A stretch of DNA of 64,000 bases from Leeuwenhoekiella aestuarii (GCF_004104055.1 NZ_QOVJ01000001.1:992001-1056000); one strand, 5' to 3'; numbered from the stretch's first letter, positions 50,881-60,986 are shown. Notes: a model not told the origin generated them from the letters alone. Numbers and translations: made by a program.

Positions 50881-52302
50881 TTAGTATCCCGGATTCTGTG
50901 TCATTTCAGGAGTTTGAACCAACTGATTGTTAGGGATCGGGAATAATTCGTGTTTACCGGTGATAAATGTCTTACCATCTGCTGCCATTGCAGATTCAGC
51001 CTGACCGGTACGCACAAGATCAAACCAGCGGTCGTGCTCCATAGCCAATTCCAGACGACGTTCCGTCCAGATTGCTTGACGTACGGTTCCCTGATCTGTA
51101 GAAGTTACTGCTGATAATTCAACACGAGATCTAACTAAATTGAGAGGTGCTAAAGCAGCACTGGTTTGTCCAAGTTCGTTTAAAGCTTCAGCGCGAATGA
51201 GGAGTACTTCCGCATAGCGCAACACTCTAATATTCTTGTCGCCGTCACTTTGACCAGCATTAGAAGAGGAGTACGCTTTCTCATTATAGCGTGGGTTTTC
51301 AACTCCTGCATCTACTTCACGACCGTCAAAAAGCGTTTCACCAGCAAAAATGATGGTAGCATCACGACGAATGTTGTCACCTGCTGCGTTAAACGCATCT
51401 TCTAAATTTTGAGAAGGTGTGTTGAAACCCCATCCCCAACCGCCGGTACCACGAGCACCTTGTGTTTGAGAATATTGTTGAACGCCATGCTGAGGTATTT
51501 CACCGCGCGCTTGGATTTCAAATAAAGAACCTGGTCCGTTTTCACCCATTTCTCTCCAGATATTTGCATAATCAGGATCAAGACTGTATTGATTAGAAGT
51601 GATCACATTATTGGCCATATCTGCAGCTGCTTGCCATTTTTCTTGATAGAGGTAAACTTTAGCCAATAAGCCTTGAGCTGCACCTTTAGTTGCGCGACCT
51701 AAGTCTTCTGTAGCATAATTACTTTTTACAGGAAGCGCATCAATCGCGTCTAATAAGTCTTGCTCAATATAGGCATATACTTCTTCTACTGGAGCGCGTT
51801 CTACAAGGTCAACTTCCTGAATAGGGATTGCTCCAAAAGACCGAACCAACCAAAAATAGTTAAGGGCTCTCAAGAATTTAGCCTCACCAATAACTCTAGA
51901 ACCTGGCACTTGTGTTTGCCCTTCATAGTTTTGTGTGATCTCAATCGCCTGAGAAGCACGACCCACGGTTTTGTACCACTGTGTCCACATCGCGGTTACC
52001 GAACCTGAAGAAGAGGTGAAAGTCAAATCATCAAGTACTCTTTTATCTGCACCAGAATCGGTAGGCGAACTCCCTTTATCTGAGTTATCAGAAATAATTT
52101 CGGTGATTCCTAAGTAAGAGAATGCATAAGAGAAATCAGTATGCATCCCATAAACGCCGGTTAAAAACTCAACCGGTAAATAGTCGTCGCCATCTTCAGC
52201 GGTAGGATCTACAATGTCTACATCTTCAACAAAATCATCACAGCTGCTAAAGACAAGCCCGGTAAACAGGCTTAATAAGAGTGTTTTATATATAAATTTC
52301 AT
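50881..52302 (-). CDS. SusD/RagB-like glycan-binding lipoprotein
   Basis: This surface lipoprotein of 473 aa is the lid of the SusCD glycan-import complex. The signal ends in LVFSSC (Cys20). TPR-type helices are visible (RVIGEAKFLRALNYFWLVRSFG, AAQGLLAKVYLYQEKWQAAADMA), then the conserved GWGWGFNTPSQNLEDAF and the C-terminal SusD_RagB block (ELAMEHDRWFDLVRTG ... LFPIPNNQLVQTPEMTQNPGY). Spacing to susC is 12 nt. The bound glycan is probably the GH144 substrate. Confidence 0.94.
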   Translation of the reverse strand: MKFIYKTLLLSLFTGLVFSSCDDFVEDVDIVDPTAEDGDDYLPVEFLTGVYGMHTDFSYAFSYLGITEIISDNSDKGSSPTDSGADKRVLDDLTFTSSSGSVTAMWTQWYKTVGRASQAIEITQNYEGQTQVPGSRVIGEAKFLRALNYFWLVRSFGAIPIQEVDLVERAPVEEVYAYIEQDLLDAIDALPVKSNYATEDLGRATKGAAQGLLAKVYLYQEKWQAAADMANNVITSNQYSLDPDYANIWREMGENGPGSLFEIQARGEIPQHGVQQYSQTQGARGTGGWGWGFNTPSQNLEDAFNAAGDNIRRDATIIFAGETLFDGREVDAGVENPRYNEKAYSSSNAGQSDGDKNIRVLRYAEVLLIRAEALNELGQTSAALAPLNLVRSRVELSAVTSTDQGTVRQAIWTERRLELAMEHDRWFDLVRTGQAESAMAADGKTFITGKHELFPIPNNQLVQTPEMTQNPGY

Positions 52303-52314
52303 AGTGCTTTGTTT

Positions 52315-55300
52315 TTATAATTTGAAGTTTGCTCCAACAATGAACGAACGTGTATTAGGATATGCCGAAAGCTCGATACCTGTAGTATTTGTAGGGTCTC
52401 CATTTTGATTTAATTCTGGAGTAAATCCTGAATAATCGGTAAACATAAATGGGTTTTGAAGCGTTACATACACACGTGCACTGTTTATAAAAGAAGATAT
52501 TTCAGGCAAGGTGTATCCTACAGTAATGTTGTTGATTCTAAAGTAAGAACCATCTTCTAAGTAATACGAAGAGGCTTCTACATCACGATCAGCTCCTGGA
52601 TTCACATTGGTAGAACCCGGACCAGTCCATCTTTTGTTGAAAATTTCCTCTGAAATATTCTCTCCACCAAGTCTCGTGCTATATAATCCATTATAAACCT
52701 TGTTACCACCTACACCAAAACCAGAAACACTCAAGTCAAAGTTCTTGTAGTTTGCACCTAGATTGATCCCGTAGTTATAGGTAGGAATATATGAGCCAAA
52801 GTATTTCTTATCACGGTCATCTATAACACCATCTTCGTTTTGATCTACATAGCGTAAATGTCCGGGTGCAGCGCTACCTAAAGAAGTATTATTGTCGATC
52901 TCCTCTTGGGTTTGCCATACACCATCTGCTTCATACATCCACCACGCAAAAATAGGTTGACCTTCTGCAAGACGTTTGGTGATACGGCCGTTACCCAAGC
53001 TACCACCAATGGCACCATCATAGGCCGGTCTTACGTTTTGTACGCGGTTTTTGTTGGTTGAAAGGTTAACACCAATGTTATAAGAGAAGTCAGATCCTAT
53101 TTGATCTCTCCAATTAACTAAAAATTCAAAACCAGAGTTAGAGATCTCTGCAGCCTCATCAAAGAAGTTTGCACTATATTCTGAGTTTAATAAGGGACGT
53201 ACATTAAGAATTGCATTGGTATTTAAGCGGTTGTAATAATCAATAGTTCCCGAAAGTTTTCTGTTGAATAATGCAAAGTCAAAACCTGCTTCAAATTCTT
53301 CAGTGACCTCCCAAGAAAGTGGAATTGCAGGTGTTCCTAAAGCAGAACCTACAATCAAACTTTGTGTAGGACCAAAAACATAATTTGTGTTACGACTTCC
53401 AGAACCGGCGTTGATCGATTGCACATTGAATGGAATCGCCTGGTTACCCAATTTACCCCAACCTGCAAAGAATTTCAGGTTGTCTAACACGCCGTTATCT
53501 TCCATAAAGGCTTCGTTAGTCATCGTCCAACCTAAACTTACTGCTGGGAAATACCCAAAGAAGTTGTTGTCACCGGTGGCAAAATCACTGGTCCCGTCAC
53601 GTCTTAGTACGGCGCGTACATAATAACGCTGATCATAGTTATATTCTACTCGACCAAAATACGACTGTAGATTGGTGCTTTGATACGTATCACCGTCTAC
53701 GTTATCGTTAAATAACTGACTTGTTCTCAAGTTGAAATTACGCAGATTAGGATCTGCCTCCACATCATAAGCCTGAGACTCGGTAAATTCTCCACCTTGA
53801 TAGTTCTCGCGGCTGATACCTACAGTTGCACTCAGGTTGTGCTTGTCAAACGACTTATCGTAAGTAAGGAAACTTTCAATATTCCAACGATATGATTCTG
53901 TGCGTCTTATGGTGTACGAGTTATTTGCATATTCTGTAGAAACTACACCGTCCTCATTAGGAACACGTTGTGCATCAAAAAAGGCTTCAGAACGGTTGGG
54001 GTCTGCATTTAACCACTGGTCTCTAATATCTGTAAAGCTTTTGCTTGTTGCGTAGTATTTAGTTGCACCAAAACGAGTGGTTAGCATCAAATCATCAGTA
54101 ATGTCTAGTTCTGCAGCGATCTGACCTTGAAGGCTGGTTGTATTGATTTGCTGATCCTGATAATACACTTGAGAAACCGGGTTTCCGTGAGAATTTAAAC
54201 GACCTAGCGTTTCGCCAGGCTGTGTAGTAAATCCTACAACTCCGGTAGATTGGTTTACAAAAGATTGTCCAAAAAGACCATTGTCATAACGCACAGGAAC
54301 TAACGGAGACTGGCGATAGGCTGTACTAAAAGCTCCAAAAGGTTTAGGAGTTTCATTAGTATAAGCAACATTTAAGTTTTGTACAAAACGTAAACGGTCA
54401 TTAAATAAATGATAGGTGTTGTTACTACGAATAGTACCACGGTTGTACTGCTGACCTTCTAAAATACCTTTCTCTTGATACAGGTTGTAGCTCAAGAAAT
54501 AGTCTATGTTCTCTCCTGCTCCTGAAACCGAAAAACTATTGTTATTAATAGTACCCGTTTGTAGTAATTCATCATACCAGTCCGTATTATAGCGTTGATT
54601 TTGTTGAAGTAAAAAGCCTCCATTTGCAGCACTTTCTTCATTAAAATATTGCGTATACTGCTGCGCATTTGCCATCTTAACTGGATTTAATATGGTTTTA
54701 GCTCCATAATACGATTCAAAAGAGAATACTGTTTTACCTTGCTTACCACGTTTGGTAGTGATCAGAATAACACCGTTTGCAGCACGTATACCATAAATGT
54801 TGGCATAGGAAGCTCCCTTTAAAAAATCGATCGATTCAATGTCGTTCGGGTTGATGCTGGTAATATCAGACAATGGTTGGCCATCTACGATATAAAGAGG
54901 AGATCTACCTCCTTCTGCAGTACCCAGACCACGCATTAAAACAGTAGGTGTAGAACCAGGTGCATCGTTTGCGATAATATTAACACCGGCAACTTTACCT
55001 TGAACAGAGGTCAAAGCAGAAGTAGCAGGTTGCTTAGTAATCTCTTCACTATCAACAGAAACGATCGCTCCGGTAATGTCAGATTTTTTCTGATTACCAT
55101 ACCCTACAACAACTACTTCATCAAGTTCGCTCGACTGATCTTGCAACACTATATTATATGTAGCGTCATTAGTTATAGAAAATGTTTGAGCTTCAAAACC
55201 TAAATACGTGACACGTACTTGATCTCCGACTACAACTTCTAATGAAAAGTTTCCATCAAAATCGGTAACAGCATAGTTGTCTTTATCAACAACTTTAACT

Positions 55301-55425
55301 TCTGCTCCCGGTAATGGCACATCACGAGTATCTGTAATAGTACCCGTTACTGTTTTTGTATCCTGTGCTGTTACTCCAAAAGTAACGAGTGACAGAAATA
55401 ACAGAAAAGTTATTTTAAGTTTCAT
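52315..55425 (-). CDS. SusC/RagA-like TonB-dependent glycan transporter
   Basis: This outer-membrane porin-like transporter of about 1036 aa has a signal peptide ending in VTAQ, a CarboxypepD_reg-like domain (residues 25-105), the TonB box/SusC motif VVVGYGNQKKSDITGAI, then the plug with VLMRGLGTAEGG and SIDFLKGASYANIYG. The barrel closes with FIVGANFKL. I start at ATG 55425 (MKLKITFLL); an ATG two codons before is also possible. With susD it forms the import complex. The intergenic region upstream carries the 18-nt motif shared with the regulator promoter. Confidence 0.95.
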   Translation of the reverse strand: MKLKITFLLFLSLVTFGVTAQDTKTVTGTITDTRDVPLPGAEVKVVDKDNYAVTDFDGNFSLEVVVGDQVRVTYLGFEAQTFSITNDATYNIVLQDQSSELDEVVVVGYGNQKKSDITGAIVSVDSEEITKQPATSALTSVQGKVAGVNIIANDAPGSTPTVLMRGLGTAEGGRSPLYIVDGQPLSDITSINPNDIESIDFLKGASYANIYGIRAANGVILITTKRGKQGKTVFSFESYYGAKTILNPVKMANAQQYTQYFNEESAANGGFLLQQNQRYNTDWYDELLQTGTINNNSFSVSGAGENIDYFLSYNLYQEKGILEGQQYNRGTIRSNNTYHLFNDRLRFVQNLNVAYTNETPKPFGAFSTAYRQSPLVPVRYDNGLFGQSFVNQSTGVVGFTTQPGETLGRLNSHGNPVSQVYYQDQQINTTSLQGQIAAELDITDDLMLTTRFGATKYYATSKSFTDIRDQWLNADPNRSEAFFDAQRVPNEDGVVSTEYANNSYTIRRTESYRWNIESFLTYDKSFDKHNLSATVGISRENYQGGEFTESQAYDVEADPNLRNFNLRTSQLFNDNVDGDTYQSTNLQSYFGRVEYNYDQRYYVRAVLRRDGTSDFATGDNNFFGYFPAVSLGWTMTNEAFMEDNGVLDNLKFFAGWGKLGNQAIPFNVQSINAGSGSRNTNYVFGPTQSLIVGSALGTPAIPLSWEVTEEFEAGFDFALFNRKLSGTIDYYNRLNTNAILNVRPLLNSEYSANFFDEAAEISNSGFEFLVNWRDQIGSDFSYNIGVNLSTNKNRVQNVRPAYDGAIGGSLGNGRITKRLAEGQPIFAWWMYEADGVWQTQEEIDNNTSLGSAAPGHLRYVDQNEDGVIDDRDKKYFGSYIPTYNYGINLGANYKNFDLSVSGFGVGGNKVYNGLYSTRLGGENISEEIFNKRWTGPGSTNVNPGADRDVEASSYYLEDGSYFRINNITVGYTLPEISSFINSARVYVTLQNPFMFTDYSGFTPELNQNGDPTNTTGIELSAYPNTRSFIVGANFKL

Positions 55426-55584
55426 ACACACTAAAATTTGAATTGGTTTTTTATGATTTTGGGGTCAATATAGCAGAGGAATAAGTTAATATAGCTACAT
55501 AAAAAATACATCAGAGTGTTAATTTATAGTAACTATCTCTAATTAAGTTATTTATAATTTATAAAATGTAATTATAACGTTTTC

Positions 55585-55602
55585 GTAAACTGCATTGATG
55601 TA
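55585..55602. promoter_or_regulatory. Shared 18-nt motif, copy a (susC upstream region)
   Basis: GTAAACTGCATTGATGTA, 160 nt upstream of the susC start. 16 of 18 positions match copy b (58501-58518). A partly inverted TACATCA occurs at 55507. Confidence 0.55.
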
Positions 55603-55651
55603 GTGTTGAGAAAGTATTATTTAGTTAAAATAGCTATTGAAGTATAAGAAT

Positions 55652-58399
55652 TTAATAATTTTTGATCAGGTATTTTGATAAATTCTTACCGCTTTTTAGA
55701 CCTAATTTTTTACGTAATCTATACCGATGAATCTCTACTCCACGAACCGAAATTGCCATGAGTGGAGCAATTTCTTTGGTGCTTAAATTCATTTTTAAAT
55801 AGGCACAGAGTTTTAAATCCTTTGAACTCAAATCAGAATGGTCTTCCAATAACTGATGAAAGAAATCATCGTTGATTTCTTTGAAAGTCGTTTCAAAAAC
55901 CTTCCAGTTATCTTTTGCGTCGATGATGTGATTGATCTTGCTTTGAATGTTAGAAACCTTTTTTGGGTTGCTGCCTTTTTCTTTTACATCCTCCAGTTCA
56001 TTTTTAATATCTATTAAGCTGCTGTTACGTTTTGCGGCCAGATAGGTTGTATTAGCAAGTTCTTTGCGTTTAGTATTGATCTCTTGCAGTAGTTTATTGC
56101 GTTCTGCGATTTGGGTTTTACGTTCTTGTTCTTTAACCAGACGTTCTTCAAGTTCCCTACGGTGTTTATTCAGTTTGTTTTTATTGATTACTGCAATTAG
56201 AAAGATGATTCCAAAAAGCAATAATACATAGATAACAATCATCATATTAGATAAGTACCAGGGTCTGCTGATCACAAAATCTATGGTAAGTGGCTTTTCT
56301 CCTTGTTTCCCGTTAACGAGAGGCCAAATGTTGAGTTTATAACTCCCGGACTGTAAATTCTGAAAAGATAGTGTTCCTTTTGAGTAGCCTTTATTTCCGT
56401 TAGAAAGGGTGTAATAAAATTCAGGTTTATGTAAAGATGGTGCAGCTACTTCAAAATCAATAGTTGCAGATTCATTATAATCTATTTTAAAGATTGATGC
56501 ATTAATGTCTAATGTACTTTTTGAAGTAGAAACCAAACTGAGTAAGGGTTCTTGCATTTGTTCTCGAGTGCCGGCTTGTTTCAGTTGAGTAAGATTTAAT
56601 CGCCCAAAACCTTCATTCAGCGTAATCAAATAAATACTATCGTTGCGCTTTATAATACGCTCATAGTTTTTTATAGATCTGCTTTCTAAAACAGGTTCAT
56701 AAATGAATATACTGTCCTGAGTAAAATCTGTGTAAACAAGACCGTTTCCGTTTCGGTTTTTAAACCAATACGAGTTTTCCTGATTACTCAGTAAAGCATA
56801 AGAATTATAGGATTTTAGATCTTTAAAAAGTTCGAGATCTTTACTGATGCGGTTATAGCGATACCAATTACCGGCATTGTAAAAAGCGGTCTGACCTTCA
56901 ATTTGATGTATAGTGGTTTTGTAAGCATCTAGTGATTCATGAGTTGTATAAAACTGCTGATTGCTGATTTTTAACTCCGCCAAGTCAAGATCTGCAGCAT
57001 AAAAACCTTTATACGGATGTGCGGCCCAAAAGTGTGTTTTATCCTCAAAAATAATGTGTTCTACCGGTGCGCCGCCAGCTTCATAAAGCGGAAGATTTTC
57101 TAGATTTTCAGCTTGCATTTTATACCGCTTTAAGCCGTTGTATGTGCTGTTAATGTATTCCTGTGACTGAGGAATTTGCGTTAAACTAAAACTCCCCGAA
57201 GCTCCTGAAATAAGACTGAGTTGATCGTTTTTTAATTCAAACAGTCCCAGGTTGTGATTAATATATAACTGATTATTAATCGTGCTGAAACTCCATACCT
57301 GTCCTTGAGAACCGGGAATAAAAGACAGACCAGAATCTGTAATTTTATGCACCCCCGTATTGCTACCTACATAAAAAGCATCATTAAAATAGGCAATATC
57401 ATAAACAGCTCCCAACTGCCCGGTGTTGTCTAAAAAATATTGAATGGGAGCATCAGGGATAATCTCATCTATGCCATTATCTAGACCCAGCCAGACTTTA
57501 GTATTTGATTTATGAAGTGATAATACGGTATTGTTTTGAAGACCGTTTTGGCGAAACTGATTTTTAAAGGTTTGTGTCTTGGGGTTGTAATATAAAATAC
57601 CTCCTTTGATAGTCCCGATAATAAGGAGACTTTCATTAAAAGGCTCAATTTTGTTGAGTTCGTTTGTGTTTAAAAATTCACTTAGGTTTGGGTTCCCCCA
57701 GGGAATGAGTTGTTCATCTTTAAAACTGAATATTCCGTTGATACGTGTTCCGGCGAGTAGTTTTCCCTTGAAAGAAGTAAGCTCAATGATAGCACTAGAA
57801 TTATTGGTGTTGAAAGTGACCGCTTTAAATGTTTCAGCTTGAAAACGATAAATCCTTCCATCATTAGCGCCCAGAAAAAGTTGATTTTTAAAGAAGGTCA
57901 TTGCGGTAATTACAAAATCTGGCTGAAATGCGGAGATCTTGTTGTTTTCATAACGGTACAGCTTTCCGAAGGATCTAAAATAAACTGTATTTCCTACCGA
58001 ATAAATTTGCCAGAACTCTTCATTTTGAAACGTAGTATCAATAAGGTGCGTAAGTGAGGTGTATTGTAAACCGCCAACGCGTGTTTTTGTCCAGTATCCA
58101 AACTCCTCATAAGAGCCGGTATAAATACGATCTCCCAGACAGAAAACAGAGCGTATGATGGTCTGGTTAGGTAATGTAAAAACTTCCCATCGCTGACCGT
58201 CAAAACGCAATAACCCTTCGTTATTCGCTGCATATAAAATACCGTCTGCATCTGTGCTCAAGCCCCAGTTTTGACTTGCCGCATTATATGTGTTACTGCT
58301 GTAATTGGTTACCGGTGGAAAAAAGTTTTGCGCATAATTTGATGTTCCGGAAAGAAGCAGGACAACGAGAATGAATCTATTTAAATATTTTGAGAACAT
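55652..58399 (-). CDS. SusR-like one-component regulator (triple-tyrosine, LuxR-type HTH)
   Basis: This membrane-spanning regulator of 915 aa has a signal peptide ending in NYAQ. The periplasmic beta-propeller repeats (GLSTDADGILYAANNEGLLRF; WLGLDNGIDEIIPD) lead to a triple-tyrosine domain. A transmembrane helix (about 715-740) is followed by a coiled coil (RRELEERLVKEQERKTQIAE) and a C-terminal LuxR-type HTH (SSKDLKLCAYLKMNLSTKEI ... RYRLRKKLGL). There is no histidine-kinase domain, so sugar sensing and DNA binding sit in one protein as in SusR. It most likely activates the adjacent susCD operon. Confidence 0.88.
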   Translation of the reverse strand: MFSKYLNRFILVVLLLSGTSNYAQNFFPPVTNYSSNTYNAASQNWGLSTDADGILYAANNEGLLRFDGQRWEVFTLPNQTIIRSVFCLGDRIYTGSYEEFGYWTKTRVGGLQYTSLTHLIDTTFQNEEFWQIYSVGNTVYFRSFGKLYRYENNKISAFQPDFVITAMTFFKNQLFLGANDGRIYRFQAETFKAVTFNTNNSSAIIELTSFKGKLLAGTRINGIFSFKDEQLIPWGNPNLSEFLNTNELNKIEPFNESLLIIGTIKGGILYYNPKTQTFKNQFRQNGLQNNTVLSLHKSNTKVWLGLDNGIDEIIPDAPIQYFLDNTGQLGAVYDIAYFNDAFYVGSNTGVHKITDSGLSFIPGSQGQVWSFSTINNQLYINHNLGLFELKNDQLSLISGASGSFSLTQIPQSQEYINSTYNGLKRYKMQAENLENLPLYEAGGAPVEHIIFEDKTHFWAAHPYKGFYAADLDLAELKISNQQFYTTHESLDAYKTTIHQIEGQTAFYNAGNWYRYNRISKDLELFKDLKSYNSYALLSNQENSYWFKNRNGNGLVYTDFTQDSIFIYEPVLESRSIKNYERIIKRNDSIYLITLNEGFGRLNLTQLKQAGTREQMQEPLLSLVSTSKSTLDINASIFKIDYNESATIDFEVAAPSLHKPEFYYTLSNGNKGYSKGTLSFQNLQSGSYKLNIWPLVNGKQGEKPLTIDFVISRPWYLSNMMIVIYVLLLFGIIFLIAVINKNKLNKHRRELEERLVKEQERKTQIAERNKLLQEINTKRKELANTTYLAAKRNSSLIDIKNELEDVKEKGSNPKKVSNIQSKINHIIDAKDNWKVFETTFKEINDDFFHQLLEDHSDLSSKDLKLCAYLKMNLSTKEIAPLMAISVRGVEIHRYRLRKKLGLKSGKNLSKYLIKNY

Positions 58400-58500
58400 A
58401 TGTGGTAGGCTAGATACGATAACGTTTGCAAGTCTTAAAAATACCGAAGCTAAAAGCTTAACGCGTACCTTTTAATTGGATACTGTAAAAGTATTAAAAA

Positions 58501-58518
58501 GTAAATTGCATTGGTGTA
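58501..58518. promoter_or_regulatory. Shared 18-nt motif, copy b (regulator upstream region)
   Basis: GTAAATTGCATTGGTGTA, 102 nt upstream of the regulator start. Next to it GGTGTA-N14-TACACC (58513-58538) forms an inverted repeat. Confidence 0.55.
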
Positions 58519-58573
58519 ACCTGAGCCGCATTTACACCTAAACTTACCCCAATTATTGAGTTCGTTATAAAAG

Positions 58574-59794
58574 TTATGCAGTAACTTCTTTTATTGCAGG
58601 AATGTTGCCCAAACGTTGTGAATTTAAAATAGCAATGACCAGCATGCCAAATAAGGTGAGCATCAGATACGGGAACGCAACCCCCTGGTCAATTAAAAAA
58701 CCGATAAGCAGCGGTGCCAGTGCTGTGCTTAAAATCATACCCATAGAAAACAAACTGTTTACTGCACCCAACTTTGCGGTCCCGTAAACTTCGGCTAATA
58801 CTGCAGATTTAACTGTGCCGGCAACGCCTGTGCTTATGCCGGTCATTATGAGAAAAATAAGCGCGCCTGCAATACTATCCATAAATGCAAAGGGTAGAAG
58901 TCCTAAGGCTTGAGGAATTAAGAAAAACCGATACAATTTTTTTGCGGTAAACTTATCGACCCAGAGTCCGCCAATGACAGACATAATGAACCGCGTTATT
59001 GCATATCCGGTAAAAAATGCTGCATAAAGCGATACAGACCAACCTTTTTCTTCCACAAAAGTGTACTGATATAAAAACACAGCGGTAGATGTAAAACTCA
59101 ACATAAAGGTAGATGGCATCAATACAGCAAAACGCCTGTCTTTTATAATACCGCCAAAATCTTTTGCAAGCGTTTTAAAGCTGGGTTTTTTAGCTACTTG
59201 TGATTCTTTATCAAAATAACTGAGATTTCTAAAAGAAAAAACAATCAGACATAGAGTCAAAAATACTGCGCTGGTTTGCGCTGCAATTTCAAATCCAAAA
59301 TCAACGATAATCGTTGTAATACAAATAGGGAAAATTGCTTCTCCCATAGGGAAACCCAGAGCAGCAACACTAAGTGCTTTCCCACGATTAGCGCCATAAT
59401 AGCGTGATATAACTGTCTGACTAATATGACTCATCATACCCTGACCGGTAAGCCGTAATCCTATCATAGCAAGTATAAGCAAGCTGATGTGATAAGGTGA
59501 AAAACTCAAAATTAAACATGAAAGAATTAAACCTGTGAAATTGAGTAATACCACCGTTTTAACCGGTTTATGATCGATCGTGTGACCTACTGCAATAAGA
59601 ATTACTGAAGCAATAACGGTGCCCAGCGCATAGATGCTTCCAAAAGTTCCTTCAGAAATTTCAAAAGTTTTTACCAGCTCAGGAACATAGAGTGAGATCA
59701 AAAAGGTTTGTCCAAAACTGGAAAGAAAGGTTAGCGACCAACCAAAACTTACGGTCTTAAAATTTGATCTTAAAAACTGAGCGAGACTCTTCAA
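58574..59794 (-). CDS. MFS transporter
   Basis: This is a twelve-helix major facilitator protein of about 406 aa in the inner membrane. The first helix reads VSFGWSLTFLSSFGQTFLISLY; the loop 2-3 motif is HTIDHKPVK, and helices 7-12 run from VLMPSTFMLSFTS to the C terminus. The open frame extends 51 codons upstream of my start, but that part is A/T-rich and lysine-rich and unlike MFS N termini. I take TTG 59794 (MKSLAQFLRSNFK), supported by a -7 box at 59833-59840. It probably imports the oligosaccharide released by the locus; substrate unproved. Confidence 0.83.
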   Translation of the reverse strand: MKSLAQFLRSNFKTVSFGWSLTFLSSFGQTFLISLYVPELVKTFEISEGTFGSIYALGTVIASVILIAVGHTIDHKPVKTVVLLNFTGLILSCLILSFSPYHISLLILAMIGLRLTGQGMMSHISQTVISRYYGANRGKALSVAALGFPMGEAIFPICITTIIVDFGFEIAAQTSAVFLTLCLIVFSFRNLSYFDKESQVAKKPSFKTLAKDFGGIIKDRRFAVLMPSTFMLSFTSTAVFLYQYTFVEEKGWSVSLYAAFFTGYAITRFIMSVIGGLWVDKFTAKKLYRFFLIPQALGLLPFAFMDSIAGALIFLIMTGISTGVAGTVKSAVLAEVYGTAKLGAVNSLFSMGMILSTALAPLLIGFLIDQGVAFPYLMLTLFGMLVIAILNSQRLGNIPAIKEVTA

Positions 59795-59832
59795 GGTTTT
59801 GGTTTTACGGTTAAAATTGAAATTTTGAATCA

Positions 59833-59840
59833 CAAAATTA
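59833..59840 (-). promoter_or_regulatory. Candidate -7 box for the MFS gene
   Basis: On the minus strand TAATTTTG, fitting TAnnTTTG, 38 nt before the chosen TTG start. No TTG at -33. Confidence 0.35.
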
Positions 59841-60070
59841 AGAAACACTTTAAGCCTAAATGCTTTAGCCTGTAGCTTCTTTTCTATTTTTAAGAAATAC
59901 GCATTTTTGCTATTGAAAATCAATAAGTTGATAATCAGCAATAACAAACGGAGTAAAAACCAACATTTGCACCCTTTTAAGAGAATTCAAAAATAGGGTA
60001 ACGAACTTTGCAGTAAACGTTCATTTGGGTATATAGCAACCGCCTGAATGAGGATTAAAAATATCAGAAT

Positions 60071-60907
60071 ATGCATTTTATAAAATATCTAAGTATACTG
60101 GCAGTTAGCCTTATTTTCTTAAACTATAATACTATAGATCTTAAAAAGAAAAAGGATAAAGTGAAAATTGTAAAAACTTGGGAGATGCCAGATGAGCTCG
60201 AAGAAATCTCGGGAATCTCTTGGATTGATAATGGTAGAATTGCAGCTATTGAAGATGAGGATGGTGTGATCTATAGCTACGATTTGAACACATCAAAAAT
60301 TACCAAAACCATTGAATTTGCAGATGATGGCGATTATGAAGGCGTTGCCGTAAACGGAAATAATGCGTATGTAATGCGTAGCGACGGTTTGCTCTTTGAA
60401 GTGCGTGATTACATGAGTGATTCGCCAAAAACGAGGACCTATCAATCCTCGATGTCTCATAAAAACAATGTAGAAAGTCTTACGCTTGATGCTAAAAACA
60501 ACAGGTTGCTGACTGCTCCCAAAGATGAGGACCCCAACGATGAAGATATTAAAGGAATCTATGCTTTTGATCTTAATAAAAGATTGATGGTACCAGACTT
60601 GATCTTTAAGATTGATATGAAAGACAAAGCGCTTAAAGATTTTAAAAAGAAGAAAAGTAAACGTACGTTCAGACCTTCAGATCTGGCGATACATCCACAA
60701 ACCGGAGAGATCTATATACTTGAAGGCGTAAATCCAAAATTGATGATTTTGGATGTTTCTGGAGCTATAAAAAAGGTATACGACCTCGATAGTGATGATT
60801 TTGCCCAGCCTGAAGGAATAACCTTTAGTCCAGAGGGGCGCCTCTTTATTTCTAACGAAGCCCACGGTGGTACAGCCAATATTCTGGAAGTTAAATTGAA
60901 AAATTAA
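60071..60907 (+). CDS. SdiA-regulated-type beta-propeller protein
   Basis: This exported protein of 278 aa has a hydrophobic N terminus (residues 5-18) and a six-bladed propeller of the SdiA-regulated/NHL type (PF06977). Blades include EISGISWIDNGRIAAIEDEDG, DDGDYEGVAVNG, LTLDAKNNRLLTAPKDED, SDLAIHPQTGEIYILEG and QPEGITFSPEGRLFISNEAHGG. Enzymatic activity is unknown for the family. The gene is independent of the locus before it. Confidence 0.82.
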   Translation: MHFIKYLSILAVSLIFLNYNTIDLKKKKDKVKIVKTWEMPDELEEISGISWIDNGRIAAIEDEDGVIYSYDLNTSKITKTIEFADDGDYEGVAVNGNNAYVMRSDGLLFEVRDYMSDSPKTRTYQSSMSHKNNVESLTLDAKNNRLLTAPKDEDPNDEDIKGIYAFDLNKRLMVPDLIFKIDMKDKALKDFKKKKSKRTFRPSDLAIHPQTGEIYILEGVNPKLMILDVSGAIKKVYDLDSDDFAQPEGITFSPEGRLFISNEAHGGTANILEVKLKN

Positions 60908-60986
60908 TCTCCGGTATCTTGTAAGTTTAATGAAAAGCTAACTTTTACTTCATTGAGATCTCATGCCAACTGTGTAAATTTAGGAT

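Noticed and set aside
44989-58399. Laminarin utilization locus
   Set aside because: GH3 plus susCD is typical for laminarin, but there is no GH16, GH17, GH30 or GH149; the glucanase pair is GH144-type instead.
55652-58399. Hybrid two-component sensor
   Set aside because: The periplasmic propeller and triple-tyrosine part is as in hybrid two-component systems, but no HisKA, HATPase or receiver domain follows, only a LuxR-type HTH.
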